A stretch of DNA of 64,000 nucleotides from Amoebidium appalachense (taxonomy: Eukaryota > Ichthyosporea): positions 11,842,001-11,906,000 of the forward strand of contig CAVNZM010000005.1 of assembly GCA_963693365.1 (NCBI GenBank). The letters run 5' to 3'. Positions 1 to 16,677 of the stretch are shown in pieces; positions within the stretch are counted from its first letter, which is position 1, and the number at the start of each line of letters is the position of its first letter. The notes under the pieces are model-generated. The model made no database searches, had not been told where the DNA came from, and was given only the letters and a program-made list of their open reading frames with translations. The translations under genes and the position numbers were made by a program.

Positions 1-433
1 ATCTATGGCACAAGTAAGAGTATCTGATGTAAGACTATATAGGGGTGCATTGGTCTTCTCTTAACTACAAAAAGTTTTCGTTTTGACGTTATAAATAATT
101 AACGTTCAACAACCTGCTAATCACGCCTACGAATACGAAAGGGGGCCCTGCGTCTAACACGTACTGACGTGTTGCCGCACGTGCGACGTTATACATCATG
201 CTTGTGGCGGCAAAAAAAAAAAAAAAAAGAGAGAGAGAGACAGGTGCCAAAATTCATGGCAACGGTTTGGCCACTGGTTCGAAGGATATTGATGCTACCA
301 AAATGTAAGGGTGTTACTAAAAATAGAAAGCTAAAAAAATAGAATTTTCGGGGCGGCCGTGGCTTGGCCCAGACACTGTGACGTCACTCGAACCAGTTCA
401 GTTTTTTACCAACCAGGTTCGAGTGGGGTTAGT

Positions 434-794
434 ATGGCTGATGAACTTAACAGTTTGTCGGGTGGGGAATGGGCAAACGTGTCAGTGGAACAGAAACTAG
501 AATACCTGCTGAAAAGATCACATGACCGTGTACGGCAAGCAGAGGTACAGGCTGCTGCGCGTGTTCGGCTCGCAGAGGTGGAGGCTGCTGCACGTATTCG
601 AGAATCCGAAGAACGTACTCGGCAAGCAGAGGCGCAGGCAGCTGGTAAGGACAGTCTGTGCTAGTGAAAGTGTGGATATGTTGCTGCTTTCTGTTGTTCG
701 GGTCTCTGGGCTATTAGGCATATTGCATGGCGCCGGAGTACTGTTTGGGCCATGCTCAACGCCACCGAAACCGAGGAAGTTCGTTTCTCACTAA
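434..794 (+). CDS. possible two-exon small coiled-coil protein
   Basis: Exon 1 (434-644) opens with ATG and reads 70 codons. From residue 18 on it is Glu/Arg/Ala-rich with repeated RxAEVxAAARxR-like blocks, which suggests a charged coiled coil. It ends at a good donor (GTAAGG). The next acceptor in phase (TATTAG at 713-718, after a pyrimidine-rich stretch) would join an exon at 719-794 ending in TAA, giving about 95 residues. I do not recognise the protein. The coiled-coil reading is seen in the sequence; the splice model is inference. It could also be a fragment of a mobile-element protein. Confidence 0.3.
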
Positions 795-1370
795 CGCATG
801 TGTCGTTGGCTCGCTCCTTTAATACAACTCTACAACAACTGACCAGTTGTGCCAGCCTAGATCCTTTTGGCTACTGGTTTCGAGCATTGCTGCCGTCCTT
901 CTGCTGGTGGCAGGATTCGTCTGGAACCTCCCCCAACCGATCAACATCATTGCAGGCGGCTGGACAAGCCGCTTCATCAACGACTACTGCCACTTCGTTG
1001 ATCGTCGACGCGTCTCCGCCTCACGGGCACAGAGGTACACAACTACGTAAGCGCGATGTGAAGGGCAGTTCAGTAACACAATGACACTGCACCTGAAGTC
1101 AGCACATGCCCTCCTCCTCCGTTCTACTGAGTCTCTTTGCAGGATTCGTTTGGCGCCACCCCTAGGTCGCCAACTTGAGGGTAAGTCTCCGTGCAAGTCG
1201 CTTTCGATCAACATTTCTCGTCAATGCGTTTCGGCCTCACTTAGCACAGAGGAACACATTGTTTGCCCAAGCCTGCCATGAAAAGAGTTCAGTACAATGG
1301 CTAGATTTATAGCCAAGTAAGAAAACTTTACCATATCGTCGGGAGGCACTTTGGCCTTTGTGTGACGTTA
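795..1370. other. unassigned stretch with exon-like pieces
   Basis: No complete gene is visible. A hydrophobic frame around 860-935 could encode one membrane helix. A short exon-like piece at 1141-1179 lies between TTTGCAG and the strong donor GTAAGT. The GCAG-GATTCGT motif there is repeated near 913. These may belong to the gene starting at 434, but no reading frame links them convincingly. Confidence 0.2.
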
Positions 1371-2702
1371 CGGGATATGTACCACCGCCACCCACATCTC
1401 ATTCCATCCCTCCCTTAGACAGTGGGGGAGATAGGGGTAGTGGTGGTGGTGTTGGTGGTGGTGGTGGTGGTGGGGTGGTGATGGTGGTGGTGGTGGTGGG
1501 GAGGGGGGGAAGGGGTTTAGAGATCTAGAGAGAGAGAGAGGAGGGGGGGGGGGGGGGTTCTTTGGGGGCTCTGGCGGGATACATTTCTCCTGCTGTTGTA
1601 TAGATACATGCATCCCTAGTTAATACATCTGTTTGGTGCTCTGATTTGACACAGTGAGACATCGCATGGGGAGTAGTATGTGCAGTGGCGCTGTAATTCA
1701 TGTTTTCATCTTCGCTGAGGTTTTTGATCGAAGGCTTGTAGATAAGTTCGAGTTTTTTTGTCGAGGTTTGCCTCTCCCCCTTCTAGTGTCTGCTAGTACG
1801 AATATTTGCAGGAAGTGTAAAAACTTACGATTTATTAGTAAGTTCTGTTCTCTGTACTTCGGCACAATGAACATCTGTATGATTTTCACACAGTGTTCAG
1901 GTTTTTAGTATGCACTTGCTTTTGGCTGACTCGTAGAAGTATGCCGCACATACTTGCACATTTATTGGTTGAATATATTCAGTTTAAAGAATAAATTACA
2001 CGTTTTTATTGCCTTCTAAGTATGCCGTGCATACTTGCATATCTTTCCGTTGAATAAATCCAGTCAAAAGAAGAAAAAATTACACGGTTTTTGCATAATG
2101 ATTTTCATAATTCCTGCTGAGATAACTCCAACACTGCCGGAGATATCTGGCTAAGACAAATCGTAGCACTCCAGTGGATAGTTTATCACTTAAGAATAAT
2201 CATGGATATATACGGATGTCTATACTTCCACGCATATGTCACAGTACTTGAATAAAAAAATTACCATGCAGCAACAAAACCTGATACCGAATGGGGTTTT
2301 CTCACGACACATGGACTGATATAGATATATTATGCAACTAAGCGCATGCAAATATCTACTGAATCTACACAAGAGCATCTATATTTAGCCCCCGTCAATT
2401 ACTAATTATACACACAATGTTACCATATATTTCCTCTTTACATACAATCTACTCGTCATTCACAGTCGAATCCAGCTTACCTACATTCACCAGTTAACGC
2501 TTCAAAGCCTTTGTGCAACGGGAAACTCCTATGCCACAAACGTACAAAAGCAAAACTGAAGGGAGGCTAAGTGAATATTTTTGGTTGTCCGAAACCATCG
2601 AGTAGGAGGCAGTGTGTGCGTGTGTGTGTATGTGTATGTGTATGTGTGTGCGTGTGCGTGTGCGTGTGTGCGCGCGCGCGTGTGTGTGTGTGTACCACGA
2701 CG

Positions 2703-2749
<47 letters not shown>

Positions 2750-2848
2750 TGTTTGTGTGTACCACGGCTCGTGTGTGTGTGTGACTGTGTGTGTGTTTGT
2801 GTGTGTGTGTGTGGTTGGTTGGCTGGTTGGTGGGGTGGGGGCCCAGTG

Positions 2849-2880
<32 letters not shown>

Positions 2881-2915
2881 AGGGGGGGGGGGGGGGGGGA
2901 GGGAGGGGGGGGAGA
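1371..2915. other. gene-free stretch: GGT repeats, AT-rich spacer, TG repeats
   Basis: 1436-1500 is (GGT)n-like and 1538-1557 poly-G. 1620-2490 is AT-richer unique DNA with no convincing exon. 2611-2815 is TG microsatellite with CG dinucleotides, followed by poly-G to about 2912. I see no gene. Confidence 0.5.
1938..2092. repeat. two tandem copies of an AT-rich repeat
   Basis: Two imperfect copies of about 70 bp (about 1938-2010 and 2017-2092) each run from GTATGCC..CATACTTGCA through GTTGAATA to a motif like ATTACACG. The second copy carries TTGAATAAATCCAGTCAAAA, which is found again at 40744-40778. Confidence 0.6.
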
Positions 2916-8499
<5,584 letters not shown>

Positions 8500-8584
8500 C
8501 TGTGGAGGGGGGGGGGGGGGGGGGAGGGGGAGGGAGAGAACGGGGGCAGAGGGGGGGGGGGGGAGGGGGGGGAGGGGGGAGGGG

Positions 8585-8700
8585 TTTAAAATGCGTTACA
8601 GAGCACGAAGTATGGAATCATGACGGACAACACAATTCTATGCAAAGCAAAAACAAAGAGTATGCACTGTGAGCAGAATTCAGTCTCAGGGGGACCATAG
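8585..8700 (-). repeat. GTACTTCGTAC element, 5'-truncated copy
   Basis: On the - strand it carries the family's CTCTTTG, TCGTGCTCTGTAACGCAT and TTTAAA-poly-C end in order. It is more diverged than the copy at 8786-9047. Confidence 0.6.
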
Positions 8701-8730
8701 TCATCCTATACTGCCTGAGTCTCGTATCAA

Positions 8731-8739
8731 CCTTTTTTT

Positions 8740-8789
<50 letters not shown>

Positions 8790-9047
8790 TGAATGCGTCA
8801 AAAAGTACGAAGTACACAAGAACAAACGGATAACACGATGCAGAATGCAAGCCATACATAAAGAGTATGCATAATAAGCAGAGCCCATCCTCAGGGGGGG
8901 CCCACGTCATCCACAGTACCCGAGTTTCGACCTATTCCCCTCGTTAACGAAACCCAACTCAGATACTGTTTCACTTGAACATGAGTAGGTCACCCGTCTT
9001 GATCAGAGACGAGCAGGGTTGCTTATGCAGGCAAGGGCAGTGGGAAA
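8731..9047 (-). repeat. GTACTTCGTAC element, near full-length, with poly-C/poly-A tail
   Basis: The body at 8786-9047 matches the copies at 46941-47175 (very close) and 47938-48202 over its length. On the - strand it begins TGCATAAGCAACCCTGCTCG, contains GGTCGAAACTCGGGTAC (a weak tRNA B-box look-alike) and GAGGATGGGCTCTGCTTATT, and ends GTACTTTTTGACGCATTCAAA. It is followed by about 40 C and 17 A (8731-8785). This is the clearest copy showing that the C(n)A(n) tract is part of the element's tail. A SINE-like retroposon is the likely class, by inference. Confidence 0.75.
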
Positions 9048-9049
9048 GG

Positions 9050-9470
9050 CCGGGGGTTAAAGTTGCAGCAGTAAGCAGAAGCAAGAAAAATATAGATAGG
9101 AACTCAGGAGACGGGGCTTCTAGGAAGCTCCCCCGTCGATACCTAAGTCGATACTTCCCTGGCTAACATACTACACCAGCTGAAAAGAATTAAGTCCCGA
9201 AGGCCACAGAATTCGTAATCAGAGGGGAAAATATGAGATTTGACCCACGCCGCAGGGTAGTAACACGCTTACTAGGGCGGAACTTTATCGTCTTCGAACG
9301 GAAAGCTATGCCCCCGGATGTCAGCCGGAAATATGGTATCACCCATTGCTTTGGGCTTGAAAAAAGCCAAACCGATAGTCCGAGTTATGTTACGCCGGCG
9401 GGTAACATGCCGCATGGGTTCCAAGGGAGCTGTCGCCAACAGAGCGGTGTGTGCATGCGGGGGGGGGGGG
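9050..9470. other. balanced-composition segment with overlapping open frames, unassigned
   Basis: This stretch lacks microsatellites and has open frames on both strands (about 75 codons + from 9233; about 100 codons - ending at 9272). No family is recognisable, there are no convincing splice borders, and both strands look equally coding. It may be a decayed insertion. Confidence 0.3.
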
Positions 9471-9855
9471 GGGGGGGGGGGGGGGTATATCTTTGGTTGA
9501 CAGGACGAAGGCCCGCAGGACAACCGCAAAGATACACAAGAAAAACAAGGTGCATGATATAGAAAAAAGTGTAAAATGAACACCAGGTGGATATGTTTAT
9601 CTCTTTACCCACTTTCCTTTGTTGTTGTTGTTGTTGTTGTTGTTTTTTGTTTGTTTGTTTGTTTGTTTGTTTGTTTTTTTTTGTTTTTTTTTGGGTGGGG
9701 GGGGGGGGGGGGGGGGGGGGGGGGGAAGGTTATGTGTGCCTTAGGAGTGCCAACCATACTGCTGAAAGCATTGGCCAACCACAAACAGCACAGACAAAAA
9801 CACAAAACCGGTATCAAAGAGTGAGGCGGGGAGGCGGGCAGGCCCCGGGGGGACA

Positions 9856-9890
<35 letters not shown>

Positions 9891-9901
9891 AGAGAACTAA
9901 C

Positions 9902-9997
9902 CAGCAGCGAAGTAGGAAAAGACACAGGGACAGCAGCAGCCACTGCGACATGCATACTCCCACCTGCTCGAGTAGCCATGCCGCCCACACACACGCA
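9902..9997 (-). CDS. probable exon with a Trp/Leu-rich membrane helix
   Basis: It lies between acceptor TTTCGCAG and donor GTTAGT on the - strand. In one frame it reads a membrane segment with WLLLSLCLFLLRC. A second frame, also open, reads Ala/Gly-rich. The first looks more like a transmembrane helix and fits the membrane-protein gene downstream, but its phase does not match the neighbouring exon at 10394-10507. Confidence 0.4.
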
Positions 9998-10106
9998 CTG
10001 CGAAAATAAATTTCAGAGTGTGGAAACACGGGGGTTACGTGTACATTCCATTTATCTCTCTCTTTTCCTTCCGACCACCTCTACCCCCTCCCGTCCTCCT
10101 CCCTCT

Positions 10107-10111
10107 CCCCC

Positions 10112-10190
<79 letters not shown>
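10107..10190. repeat. C(n)A(n) bipartite tract
   Basis: About 53 C followed directly by about 31 A on the + strand. No element body is visible upstream of it on that strand, so the tract also occurs alone. Confidence 0.9.
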
Positions 10191-10191
<1 letters not shown>

Positions 10192-10393
10192 ACCCGCACG
10201 CCCCCACTGCCCACCCGCCTAGCTCCGGTTTCCATCCCCTTTCTCCTAAGCATTTTTCTCTACCTCTACCCCTCCCCTCCCACTCCTATAAAAGAATATG
10301 CTCTAAAGTTCATAACGTGTGGCACAAACTACTCCAATTCTGGCAGAGCGTGCAGTAATAAATGGTTACATTTCTTACTACATAGGTGCGTAC

Positions 10394-10507
10394 CCACATA
10401 TATTGCCTCTGATGAATGCTTGGGGAAAACATGATCATGGAACGATAGAACAATGGGTAAAGGAAAACGAAATGAAATGCAACAACCACAACGTATACAT
10501 ACATACA
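10394..10507 (-). CDS. probable exon encoding one membrane helix
   Basis: 38 codons in phase 0 between GATAG and the donor GTACGC. It reads a hydrophobic aromatic segment (VVVVAFHFVFLYPLFYRSMI) and then a polar SIHQRQYMW stretch. It is likely an upstream exon of the - strand membrane protein, but it is not linked by phase. Confidence 0.45.
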
Positions 10508-10659
10508 CTATCTCCACGGAGGAAAAGAGAGGCAAAAGGGGGTAAAGAGAGAAGCGAAACAAAAATAAAAAATTTGCTGGCTCCAATCATCGGTGCCCCT
10601 TTGGACTCTCGTTCATCCGGTGTGTGTGTGTTTGGGGGGGGGGGGGGGGGGGGGGGGGG

Positions 10660-10762
10660 GTTGAATGCGCCATAAATTACTTAGTACACATAAACACCGG
10701 AGAACACGATGCAGAGTGCCAAAGCATACATAAAGAGTATGCATAATGGGAGGGGGGGGGGG
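10660..10762 (-). repeat. GTACTTCGTAC element, truncated copy
   Basis: On the - strand it reads CATTATGCATACTCTTTATG, then GCTTTGGCACTCTGCATCGT, then GTGTACTAAGTAA and GCATTCAA, followed by poly-C. Confidence 0.65.
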
Positions 10763-10974
10763 GGGGTGGCGAGGGGAACTTCAAATAAGCAGGAAAAAAA
10801 CAAACCCCCGCCATCAGGGGGGAAACCCTCAGCTGCACAAAGAACGTGTTTCGTCCCTTGAGCACACATGTAAGAATAGTTCCCAACCAATCAATTACTT
10901 ATTATTATTATTATTATTAAAATTATTATTATTATGATTACTATTACATTATGATTACTATTACTACTATTCAA

Positions 10975-10975
<1 letters not shown>

Positions 10976-11025
<50 letters not shown>

Positions 11026-11268
11026 GGGGGGGAGGGGGGGGGGGGGGGGGGGCGAGGGGCAGACTGGAAGCGTAGGGGTGGGGAGGGTGGATGTGTGTGT
11101 GTGTGTGCGTGTGTGTGTGCGTGTGTGTGCGTGTGCGCGTGCGCGTGCGTGTGCGTGTGCGTGTGTGTGTGCGCGCGCACGTGTCTGTGTGTCTCTGTGT
11201 GTGTGTGTGTGCGCGCGCGCGTGTGTGTGGAGGGGGAGGGGGGGGGGGGGGGGGGGGGGATGGGCTAG
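10976..11268. repeat. (TTA)n, poly-G and (TG/CG)n block
   Basis: (ATT)n at 10976-11024, then poly-G, then (GTGTGC)-type repeats to 11230 and poly-G to 11260. Confidence 0.85.
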
Positions 11269-11272
11269 AGAC

Positions 11273-11376
11273 CTTCTCTTCCCTCTCTCTCTTCGATCTG
11301 TATGTCATCTGCTACCTCCATCACACAGGCCTTAATGCTGTTCTGAAGTCCAAGTGTGGACAGCACGAAACTGGCT
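11273..11376 (-). CDS. possible exon, hydrophilic
   Basis: After acceptor CACAG the frame reads [20 protein letters not shown] and then an acidic [16 protein letters not shown] stretch, up to a weak donor GTCTCT. An alternative donor GTAGCA lies inside it. Likely cytosolic, no family recognised. It may belong to the membrane-protein gene. Confidence 0.35.
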
Positions 11377-11613
11377 CTGTGCAATGGGGAAAAAGTTTTT
11401 GATACGGGGTCAAGGGGGAAATTATGCAAAATGAATGTGACGGGATTAAGAAATGGAATGTGTGGCTTTTGTTTCCAAAAAATAAAATTGTTTTGAGATA
11501 AACAGCCAAGAAGGCATGTGTTGTGAAGTAGATCACCACAATCCCGTTTTTGGAAGGATAACCTCTCTCTCCCCCCCTCTCCCCCCCCCCCCCCCCCAAA
11601 ACAAAAAAAAAAA

Positions 11614-11653
<40 letters not shown>

Positions 11654-11887
11654 AACAAAGCATGTCTCACAGATCATGGGTTTCCTCGTCTCATTTTACT
11701 TTTCCCTTTCTTCCTTGTACACTCTTTTCGGTTTTTGTTTCATGGTTTTTTTTAAAGTTTTCTCTTTTTTTTGGGGGGGGGGGGGGGGGGGGGAGGGACT
11801 CTGAGGTGCACAAGCATTGGGCCGAAAGTGAAGCTCCCAGAAAAACCAGAAAGGGCTGTTTTAGGGTGCACGGGAGGAGAACACGCG

Positions 11888-11922
<35 letters not shown>

Positions 11923-12061
11923 GGAAGAGGAAAACAAGCGAACTGGGAAAAAGAGAGCCGGCGGGGAGAGGGGGGGGGGGGGGGGGGGGGGGATGAAACT
12001 GTTGGAAAGTTGGCCGGAAAGGGAGGAGGAGAGGGGGAGGGGGGGGGGGGGGGGGGGTTAC

Positions 12062-12116
12062 CTGTCTGTATCTTGTCTTCTTACGGGACAATTTTGGAAG
12101 ACAGGGGCTATAGATG
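12062..12116 (-). CDS. possible short exon
   Basis: Bounded by AATGCAG and GTAACC on the - strand. It reads SIAPVFQNCPVRRQDTDR in phase 1 to phase 2. No family recognised. Confidence 0.3.
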
Positions 12117-12405
12117 CTGCATTCTCAATCCCACTCCCATACTGGGGCTGGGGAGGGAAGGGGAGGGGAGGGGGGGGGGGGGGGGGGAGGGGAAGGGGGG
12201 GGGGAAGAGGAGATAGGGAGACGGAGGGAAGGAAAGAGGGAGGGAGGGAGGGGGGAGGGGGGACGTGGGGAGCGGGAGAGAGGGAGAGGGAGGGAGGGAG
12301 AGAAAGAAGGTGAGTCATGATATGTGGTCACTTGTTACATGCCGTGGAGTGGCTGGGGAGGAATCGTAATAATGCTAAATTGTCGAAAGGGAAAGAGAAC
12401 GGCCG

Positions 12406-12442
<37 letters not shown>

Positions 12443-12534
12443 AGGGAAAAGTAAAAATTGTGGTTTGTTTATTCAACCTAAACTAGTGTATAATTCTGTT
12501 GAGTCAAGAGGGGTAGGTACGTGGGGGAGGGGAA

Positions 12535-12537
<3 letters not shown>

Positions 12538-12594
<57 letters not shown>
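12538..12594. repeat. poly-G tract of about 57 nt
   Basis: One of the longest single-base G runs in the window, in a G-rich block at 12404-12630. Confidence 0.9.
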
Positions 12595-12743
12595 CTGGGG
12601 ATGACGGAAAGGGGGGGGGGGGGGGGGGGGGATGCAGCACAAATGGGGCTATTATAATACTACACAAACGGGTGGATGATATGAACAAGGACAATGTGGG
12701 CGTATACAGTGATGGAGTGTGCGTGCGTGCCCGCGCACGCGCG

Positions 12744-12813
<70 letters not shown>

Positions 12814-13223
12814 GCGTGCGTGCGTTTAGAGGGGCAGGGGGGGGGGGGGGGGGGGGGGGGGCTTCCCGTTACTAAGAGAAGTGCCGGAGAAACGATGGGT
12901 GTAAATTCTGCACGAACACGGAGCAGAGGGGAAAGGGAGGGACGGGGGGGAGAACGGGTAGGGGAGAGCAGAAGAGGCAAAAGGCAATGTTTAGTGGGTG
13001 GGGGTCAGGTAGAGAAGGAGGGCTAGGCAGGGAGGTCACGATAATTAAAGCTCAACTATCCAGAAAGGCTCAGAAAAGAAGAGAAAAGAGATACATATGA
13101 TATCGGTATACAGTTGCCCTGACGGGGGGGGGGGAGGGGGGGCAGGGGCGGGAGGGGGGGGAGGGGGGGGGAGGGGAGGGGGGGGGGGGGGGGAAGGGGG
13201 GGGGGGGGGGGGGGGGGACTTAC

Positions 13224-13372
13224 GAAGCTCGGGCTGGCTGGGGTGAGTGAACCATAGATGCCGTTGGGGTAACCCCCTGCAGAGGACACACCTGGTGGTT
13301 GCCACATGGGTGGGGGATAAAGGGTAGGGGGGCTGACGGATAGAAGGAGGGTGGACCCAGGGTGGGTATGGG
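13224..13372 (-). CDS. two probable exons of a Pro/Gly/Tyr-rich protein
   Basis: Exons 13292-13372 (after TTTCATGCAG) and 13224-13276 (after CTCTGCAG, ending at the strong donor GTAAGT) are separated by only 15 nt, so this may instead be one exon. One frame gives a Pro-rich segment with YPPPMWQPP and GGYPNGIYGSLTPASPSF. All three frames are open, so the frame is not settled. It could be the N-terminal part of the membrane protein downstream or a separate gene. Confidence 0.3.
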
Positions 13373-13376
13373 CTGC

Positions 13377-13806
13377 ATGAAAGATGGTTTTTAGAAGGAT
13401 GAAACAGCTTTTTGTTACATATTTTAAGTCATTGAAATGTTATTTATTCCGACATATGTGTGCTCATTATTAGAGAGTGTTTAGATGAAGTCAATATATA
13501 AAATCTGGAACAGACGACATAACTTCAGAGAAGTGGAAGCACAAACGAGAGCATACAGAGATGTATGATGTCAATAATAATAAATAAATAAAAAAGCTAT
13601 TATGAATCAACTAAAAAAGTAGGCTATTGGATGCAGCTGACCAAGTAGTTTCTGCACATTGGGTGTAGAGTGGGCTAAGGTGGGCATGGAAGGATCCGTG
13701 AAAAATCGAAGTGGGCACAAAAATTAAGGACAGTGGGCCGTGGGAAATGGAGGGGGGGAAAAAAAAGAAAAAAAAAAAAAAGGGCGGGATGTGTGTGTGG
13801 GTGGGT

Positions 13807-13838
<32 letters not shown>

Positions 13839-14120
13839 ACGACTTATGGAAGAGGGAAAGAAAAGACCGAGGCAAAGAAAATAGCTAAAAATCTGGCAGA
13901 GAGGTGGGCACAGGAGAAAGGGTGGAGGGGGGGGGGGGGGGGGAGGGGGGGAGGGAAGAAGGGGGGGGGGGGGGGGGGGGGGGGCAGGAAGAGCGAGCGA
14001 GAGTGCGCGCCAGAGAGCCCGGGGGGGAGGGAGGGGGGGGGAGGCGGAGAGACAGAGAGAAAGGGGGGGGGGGGGGGGGGGGGAGAGGGGGGAGCCATTA
14101 AGACGCACACAGAGAGGGAG
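13377..14120. other. no gene seen; AT-rich then G-rich
   Basis: 13377-13700 is AT-rich with no exon signature. 13740-14120 is purine-rich with several G tracts. Confidence 0.4.
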
Positions 14121-14122
14121 GG

Positions 14123-14234
<112 letters not shown>

Positions 14235-14573
14235 CTCTCCTCTCTCTGAGGCTCTCTCTCTCTCTCTCTTTCTCTACCCCTCCCCCCTCCCCCTCTCTCC
14301 CCCCCTACCCCCCCACCCCCCCTTCACCCCCTTTCCCTTCTCTCTTTCTGAATAAGTTGGGGAGAAGGGGGTGGAAGGTTAGTACCTGAGGTTGTTGGTC
14401 GAAAGTGGGATAGAGCCCCGTATCCATGGTGGGTGTTGCACTATAGGGTGGGACTGGTTTTTGAGCCATTGTCGGACAAGGCCCCGAAGTGCCTACGTTT
14501 ATTATAGTGCATGAAGCTGCCTGTGAAGTTGATGGGGATGCAGGTGGGAGAGGCTAGAGGGGAAAGATAGAGT

Positions 14574-14690
<117 letters not shown>

Positions 14691-14749
14691 TGTGTGTGTG
14701 TACAGTGTGTTTTAATGGTGCGCCGGAGAAGATCGGGGAGAACAGTAAA

Positions 14750-14793
<44 letters not shown>

Positions 14794-14929
14794 GGAGGGG
14801 GGGGGGCAGGGAGGGGGGAGGGTGGTAGGGGAAGGGGGGGGGGGGGGGGAGGGGGGGAGGGGGAGGGCGGGGGGAGGGGGGTAGGGGGGGGGATTGGGCA
14901 TCGATTAGGCAATGCCGGAGATTGTGTCA

Positions 14930-16110
14930 AAGGGAACAGGGACACGTGTTCGGACAGACGATGGAAAAGAGAAAAAATCTAAATTCTGACTGAACATGAG
15001 TTTGAAATCCGATCGCAGTGCAGGCAAAGCCTGGCGCACAGGTATGAGTGCATTGAAAATAATGCCAACGATAACAGAAAGGCTTGTCCGAGGCGTGCAC
15101 TATATTCCCACTTTTTTTATGGTCGTCTGTTCGCAAATTGTGCCACGGTACGTTGCAGAGTCACCAGGCCCACAAGTCACTTTTCACTTTTCGGTTCGCT
15201 TTTAGGTTGGGCAGCCTAGTTAGTAAACATTCGAATAAGCACATTATATAGTGTGCCCCGGGCCCTCGGTGGGTTCTCTTTCTATACTCACTGCACATTA
15301 CACTACTTGCTACATATGAAACTTTGGTAGAAAGTGGCATGATCGTGTGAGTCACGGTGTGCGCTGGCTCACGCTGAGTCAGTGAGATCTTTTTTTTCAG
15401 CCAATCAGAGAGTAGGATCCAGCTTGCACTCGATGACGAAATAGATTGCGGAGTTGGATAGGCTTTGTTAACGCATTGAGATTCTCTTGTCTCTTGTTGT
15501 AAAGATAGCAATTAAAACTTTTTTTAGATGAAAAATATGTTTTTTAGTAGATACTGTAAAGAACTCTTAGAATCTCGTGCCGTGCGGTTGAGTATGATGT
15601 GACAGACTCACGATTCAGATGCTAATATTAGACTGGTGCCGGGGCTAAATCTCCCATGACTCGATCTAGATTTTGAACTTCGGACTACATGCATAATCTA
15701 TAAAAACAGCAATGTTTAGCTGGGGTTTACACACTTTTTATTGCGTGGACACTGCCGGAGGCCCAGCCACATTCGACGGCCTACTGCGTTTTCCAGCGCA
15801 GCCAATCAAATGCTTAGCTCGTTTTCGCATTAATGAATATATTTATATGCAATCTTTATTTTTATTCTGTTTTGTATTTCTGGCATGAACTGTCTGATCA
15901 ATAAAATGGGAGGCCCTGAGGGATATGCATAGCACTGCATTAGTCGCTTTTTTCTTAGGCACTTGGTTTGGGAGAAAGTGTGGCCCTTTACATATGGTGA
16001 CAATTGTGCTGCTGAGACAGTGTCATCAGTTGACAAGTATTGAGGAATAACAGAAAGACTTGAACTGAACGAAAGACCTGAACTGTATAAACGACTCACA
16101 GCACAGCTTG
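14930..16110. other. unique DNA with no convincing gene
   Basis: Balanced composition and no microsatellites. Two open frames of 69 (+, from 14996) and 116 codons (-, 15161-15511) have no recognisable motif or splice context. I would not call them genes. Confidence 0.35.
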
Positions 16111-16112
16111 GT

Positions 16113-16435
16113 AAAAAGTTATTTCAGTGTTTCATTCTTAACATTTACTAGAAAGCCTAAGAATGCCAATTGGTTTCGTCATACCGTGCGTCTAAACGAG
16201 ATCCGGCCATCTCTCCTCAACGTCTTTCTGCAATCACCACCACATCTCACTGTTTCTATTCACCACACATGTGATAGGTTTTTCCACTGTTTCAGTCTTA
16301 ATGTTTTCTATAAAGCCTAAGCATACTCTAGGTTTCGTCGGACAAACGGACGTCTAAGCCAGATCCGGTCGCGACCACCTCTCTAAAACATCTTTCTGCA
16401 ATTGCACACCACCACGTGCACATCTCACTGTTTCC
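16113..16435. repeat. diverged direct duplication of about 150 bp
   Basis: Copy A (16113-16258) and copy B (16273-16435) share, in order, TTTCAGT, AAGCCTAAG, GGTTTCGTC, GATCCGG, CATCTTTCTGCAAT and CACATCTCACTGTTTC. B carries small insertions. It lies just upstream of the channel pseudogene. Confidence 0.6.
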
Positions 16436-16677
16436 AGACCATACAAACAACTTGCAGCCTGACTCCAACCACCTATATATCCATGATTTAACCATTTTGC
16501 CAGAATGTGGTGGATATACTACAAAAAAATAAGCAGAAACGCCTTCATCGTGTCTCTTCCTTCACGGTAAGCCTGAATCTAGTGGTCTGAGGGCATATGA
16601 TACATTCACATCAACTGACGTGTTATAGATTGAATCCCACGAAGCATGACATGATTCATTTTTCTCGAAGGTACACT

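Noticed and set aside
8860-9000. tRNA gene suggested by a B-box-like GGTCGAAACTC in the dispersed element
   Set aside because: No cloverleaf can be drawn and the A box is not convincing. It is kept only as a hint that the element may be tRNA-derived.
9233-9562. Open frame of 109 codons on the + strand
   Set aside because: It ends in poly-G-encoded glycine, has a competing frame on the other strand, and shows no domain or splice context.
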